DNA of 8,762 nucleotides from an uncultured Oscillospiraceae bacterium (lineage in GTDB: Bacteria; Bacillota; Clostridia; Oscillospirales; Oscillospiraceae), in NCBI GenBank assembly GCA_934668295.1, contig CAKUND010000084.1:1-8762 (forward strand). The letters run 5' to 3'. A program made the translations under genes and the position numbers. The notes beneath the pieces are model-generated. The model was not told the origin of the DNA, searched no databases, and saw nothing but the letters and a program-made list of their open reading frames with translations. Below, in pieces: positions 6,101 through 8,762 of the stretch (the stretch's first letter is position 1; the number at the start of each line of letters is the position of its first letter).

Positions 6101-8101
6101 ATGGAGTTTGATATCAATAACGCCCTGACCTATCCCCGGCGGCAGGTGCATCTGGACTTTCACACGCAGCCGGATCTGAAAAATGTCGGTGCGCACTTTC
6201 GAAAGGAGCAGTTCCAGTCGGCGCTTCGGGAGGGAAATGTCTCCAGCATCACCGTCTTTGCCAGATGCTATCACGGCCTGTGCTATTACCCGACAGACGT
6301 CGGCCTTCGCCATCCGGGCCTGTCCTTCGACCTGACGCGGGCGATGGTCGACGCGGCGCATGAGATCGGCGTCCGTGCGCCGGTATATGTGAACGCCGGA
6401 CTTGGTCTTGAGGAGGCACAGCAGCATCCGGAATGGATCGCACGGACAAAATCCGGGCAGATTAGCACCGACAGCTACGTTTCCTCAGAGCCGGAGCTGC
6501 GCTGGCCGAACATGTGTCTGAACGACGGCAGCTATTGCGCGCATCTTTACGCCATCCTGGAGGAGATCTGCGCCCGCTTCGAACAGCTGGACGGCCTGTT
6601 CCTCGACATATGCTTTAAGGGCAAGCCGTGCTATTGTGATGAATGCAGGCGCGGAATGCGCGCGCTTGGGCTTGACCCGGAGTTGGATGCGGATGCAGCC
6701 GCCTATTATCAGCGCAAGCACATTGATTTTATGAAAAAAGCGGGCCAGATCCTGCACAAACGGCATCCGAACGCGACGATCTTTTTCAACTCCGGCGGCG
6801 CGGATATCATGGCGCCGGAGTACCACCCGTATGAGACGCACTATGAGATCGAGGATCTGCCGACGGTCTGGGGCGGCTATGATAAAATGCCGCTCAACGC
6901 GACCTTCTTTGGCGGCACCGGCAAGTTCTACCTTGGAATGACGGGGAAGTTCCATCTTGAATGGGGGGAGTTCGGCGGCTTTAAGTGCAAAGAGGCGTTG
7001 AAATACGAGGCTGCAACAATGGCGGTCTATGGCGCCGGATGCTCGGTTGGGGATCATCTGCTTTATACCGGCGAAATGGACATGCAGACCTACAAAAATA
7101 TCGGCTATGCGTACCGCTATCTGGAGCGCATCGAGCCCTATTGCTACGGCGGCATCAGCACGGCGACGATCGGCGTCTGGCTGTCTGAAAGCATGGACGA
7201 CAATATCGGACTGTCCATGATCCTGTTGGAAAGCCAGATCGATTTTGAGGTGATCCGGGACTGCGGCTTCTCCTGCTTTGACACGGTGATCTTCCCGGGC
7301 GGAGCGATCCTGAACGAGAAGGAGCTGGAAAGCCTGCAGGCCTATCTGCAGCATGGCGGAAAGGTTCTGTTCGTTGGGGACAGTCTGATAAAGGACGGGG
7401 AATTCCAAATCGACTGCGGCCTGACGGCACCGAAAGCTGTGCCCTTTGGCGGGGATTACATCGACGCGGAGCCCCTCGGAGCAGAGGAGCTGCCGCAATC
7501 GCCGTTCTACAGCTATCATTCCGCCATGCAGGTCACCTGCACGGATGCGGAGTGTCTCGCAAGGGTTCTCGCACCATATACAGCAAAGCCGTATGGGCCG
7601 CTCGGAAAACGGACAAATCTGCCGTATGACAAGGATGCCGTGCGCGGGGTATGCGCGGTAAAGAAGGGGAACGTTGTATATCTTGCACACAAGATCCCGC
7701 TGATCTACAAGACATACGGAAGTCTGTTTCACAAGCGCTATTTTCTGGAGCTGCTGTTCCGGCTAAAGCCGGTGCTCCGCCTGCGGGCAGGCGTTGGTGC
7801 GCAGGGACGCTGCCGGATGATCCGGCAGGAGCAGGAGCACCGCTACTGCATCAACCTGACCTACGCCGCGCCGGTCAGGCGCGGGGAAGCGGAGATCATC
7901 GAAGACATCCAGCCGCTGTATCAGGTTCCCGTGACGGTACACGTGCCGGAGCCCATTCTTGCGGTTCGGCTGCCGCTTCAAAACCAGAGCCTTCCGTTTT
8001 CCTATGCGGAGCAGGAATGCCGGTTTACGCTGCCCGTCCTGAACTGCCATGAAACGGTTGTGCTGGAGTATGCTGCGACAGGCAAGGGGAGAGAGAAATA
8101 A
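6101..8101 (+). CDS. Cytoplasmic glycoside-hydrolase-like protein with beta-galactosidase-trimerisation-like domain (666 aa)
   Basis: The ATG at 6101 has AAGGAG (6087-6092) 8 nt upstream; starting at an ATG further 5' would overlap the permease gene in another frame. There is no signal peptide, so it should act on imported substrate. Residues about 10-345 look like a TIM barrel of the hypothetical glycosyl hydrolase 6 / alpha-amylase-like group: VHLDFHT near 16, VFARCYHGLCYY near 52, PVYVNAG near 94, MCLND near 138 and DGLFLDI near 164-170 with Asp169 a possible catalytic acid. Directly after comes a Cys triad CYCDEC (Cys177, 179, 182). Residues about 355-535 resemble the flavodoxin-like beta-galactosidase trimerisation domain (FDTVIFPGGAILNEKELESL near 393, GGKVLFVGD near 419). 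About 565-666 is probably a beta-sandwich. The domain order recalls GH42, but the barrel is not recognisably GH42. The reaction and sugar are not known; the family assignment is by eye. Confidence 0.75.
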   Translation: MEFDINNALTYPRRQVHLDFHTQPDLKNVGAHFRKEQFQSALREGNVSSITVFARCYHGLCYYPTDVGLRHPGLSFDLTRAMVDAAHEIGVRAPVYVNAGLGLEEAQQHPEWIARTKSGQISTDSYVSSEPELRWPNMCLNDGSYCAHLYAILEEICARFEQLDGLFLDICFKGKPCYCDECRRGMRALGLDPELDADAAAYYQRKHIDFMKKAGQILHKRHPNATIFFNSGGADIMAPEYHPYETHYEIEDLPTVWGGYDKMPLNATFFGGTGKFYLGMTGKFHLEWGEFGGFKCKEALKYEAATMAVYGAGCSVGDHLLYTGEMDMQTYKNIGYAYRYLERIEPYCYGGISTATIGVWLSESMDDNIGLSMILLESQIDFEVIRDCGFSCFDTVIFPGGAILNEKELESLQAYLQHGGKVLFVGDSLIKDGEFQIDCGLTAPKAVPFGGDYIDAEPLGAEELPQSPFYSYHSAMQVTCTDAECLARVLAPYTAKPYGPLGKRTNLPYDKDAVRGVCAVKKGNVVYLAHKIPLIYKTYGSLFHKRYFLELLFRLKPVLRLRAGVGAQGRCRMIRQEQEHRYCINLTYAAPVRRGEAEIIEDIQPLYQVPVTVHVPEPILAVRLPLQNQSLPFSYAEQECRFTLPVLNCHETVVLEYAATGKGREK

Positions 8102-8102
8102 T

Positions 8103-8459
8103 ATGAGTTACGGAAAAAAAGTCTGGATCTTTCCGGATGCAGAGCTCCCGCCCGAGGGCGTGAACGCGATTCCCGGACACGAATCCATCATCGTCACAAA
8201 CACCGCCGGTCAGACGGCGCATCTGACGTTCACGCTCCTGTATGAGGATCGGGAGCCGGTATCCTTTCATACGGAGGTCGCGGCAAAGCGTGTGCGCTGC
8301 CTGCGCACGAACCGCGAAGCAGACTTCGGTGGATATACTGCGCACGAGGGTGAGCAGTACGCCATCGTGCTGGAAAGCGACGTTCCCGTCGTGGCGCAGT
8401 ACGGCCGCGCCGAGCCGAGAGCCGTGAGCTTTTACACAACGCCGGGCTACTGCGAGTGA
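8103..8459 (+). CDS. ASRT-family small protein (Anabaena sensory rhodopsin transducer homologue), probable small-molecule binder (118 aa)
   Basis: The ATG at 8103 lies 1 nt after the hydrolase stop, with AGGGGAGAG at 8085-8093. The whole length matches the ASRT pattern: an early Trp (Trp8), HESI at 26-29 with N33, the AH...T..LYEDREPV block at 39-53, basic residues at 63-69, and SDVPVVAQYGR at 92-102. The family is a single compact beta-sandwich; ASRT forms a tetramer in Anabaena, where it was linked to a sensory rhodopsin. Relatives occur widely in bacteria without rhodopsin and have been predicted from operon context to bind sugars or related metabolites. The sugar operon here fits that prediction. 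There is no signal peptide, so it is cytoplasmic. It may act as a sensor, chaperone or accessory to the adjacent enzymes; which one is not visible. The first 20 residues and the C-terminus are the least family-like parts. Confidence 0.82.
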   Translation: MSYGKKVWIFPDAELPPEGVNAIPGHESIIVTNTAGQTAHLTFTLLYEDREPVSFHTEVAAKRVRCLRTNREADFGGYTAHEGEQYAIVLESDVPVVAQYGRAEPRAVSFYTTPGYCE

Positions 8460-8496
8460 GCCGGTACTTACAGAAATACGAAAAGAGGTACATACC

Positions 8497-8762
8497 ATGG
8501 CAAGAATCTGCATTCCCGATCAGGAATATAAAGAAAGAGTCCAGCGCTGCGCGGCCATTCTGCGCCGTGAAAAGCTCGATGCGCTGATCGTCAACGGCAA
8601 CGAGGCCGACTACGCAAACCCCCGCTACTTCTCCGGCTTCTGGCCGCTGTTCGAGCGCGCGGGCGTGGCCATCTCCGCCGGCGGTGACGCCGCCCTGATG
8701 GTCGGCCCCGAATCGCGTGAATTCGGCGCGGACCGCAACAAGCTGGACAAGATCTTCTGCCT
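8497..8762 (+). CDS. M24-family (Xaa-Pro peptidase / creatinase-like) protein, N-terminal part, cut by window end
   Basis: The ATG at 8497 follows AAGAGG (8483-8488) by 8 nt, and the frame is open for 88 codons to the window edge. The visible part resembles the creatinase/prolidase N-terminal domain: a helix with YKERVQRCAAILRREKLDAL, then LIVNGNEADYANPRYFSGF, matching the usual pattern of a strand, an asparagine-rich turn and a Tyr-x-Ser-Gly-Phe end. The metal-binding pita-bread catalytic domain would lie beyond the window, so activity cannot be checked. Members include aminopeptidase P, prolidase, creatinase and several non-peptidase enzymes. It starts 37 nt after the ASRT-family gene with no terminator between, so it is probably in the same operon, where it might cleave an amide or peptide part of the imported compound. 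Confidence 0.78.
   Translation, partial: MARICIPDQEYKERVQRCAAILRREKLDALIVNGNEADYANPRYFSGFWPLFERAGVAISAGGDAALMVGPESREFGADRNKLDKIFC

Noticed and set aside
6485..7732. 415-codon open frame on the minus strand opposite the hydrolase gene
   Set aside because: No ribosome site or recognisable domain, and it is fully embedded in the hydrolase gene, whose frame has clear family motifs.
1..8762. CRISPR arrays, tRNA or rRNA genes, phage or insertion-sequence genes
   Set aside because: No regularly spaced repeats, cloverleaf-like segments, ribosomal RNA motifs, integrase or transposase reading frames were seen on either strand.

Overview
The window looks like chromosomal DNA of a GC-rich gut-type Clostridia (Bacillota), probably near Oscillospiraceae. 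Reasons: strong GGAGG-type ribosome binding sites, TTGACA/TATAAT promoters, a lipoprotein sugar-binding protein and MalF/MalG-type permeases without a dedicated ATPase gene, and a short repeat built from GGCTCCCCTT / AAGGGGAGCC arms of a kind I associate with these genomes. This is judged by eye and no taxon-specific marker is present.

Layout. Positions 1-180 hold the 3' end of a hexapeptide-repeat acetyltransferase, closed by a strong terminator hairpin (194-223). A MITE-like palindromic repeat (244-396) separates it from a convergent gene. The minus strand then carries one large gene (452-2677) for an unusual regulator: a LacI-family protein (HTH plus sugar-sensor domain) with an entire ABC-transporter-type solute-binding domain fused to its C-terminus. 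The intergenic region 2678-2950 holds two good divergent promoters with a palindromic LacI/PurR-like operator between them. On the plus strand follow a lipoprotein solute-binding protein (2951-4306), an intercistronic mRNA hairpin (4328-4377), two permeases (4393-5268 and 5265-6089), a cytoplasmic glycoside-hydrolase-like protein (6101-8101), a small ASRT-family protein (8103-8459) and the start of an M24/creatinase-type peptidase-like gene (8497 to the window edge). The last five genes are tightly spaced or overlapping and read as one operon.

How it may work together. A sugar or glycoconjugate is captured at the membrane by the lipoprotein, imported by the two permeases (powered by an ATPase encoded elsewhere or beyond the window) and processed in the cytoplasm by the hydrolase and possibly the M24 enzyme. 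The divergent fusion regulator probably senses ligand inside the cell and controls both itself and the operon. The ASRT-family protein is a second possible intracellular ligand binder.

The most interesting points are the LacI-SBP fusion with two different binding folds in one regulator, the presence of an ASRT homologue (family named for the Anabaena sensory rhodopsin transducer) in a sugar operon with no rhodopsin in view, and the uncharacterised hydrolase with a CxCxxC motif. The substrate cannot be read from the sequence.
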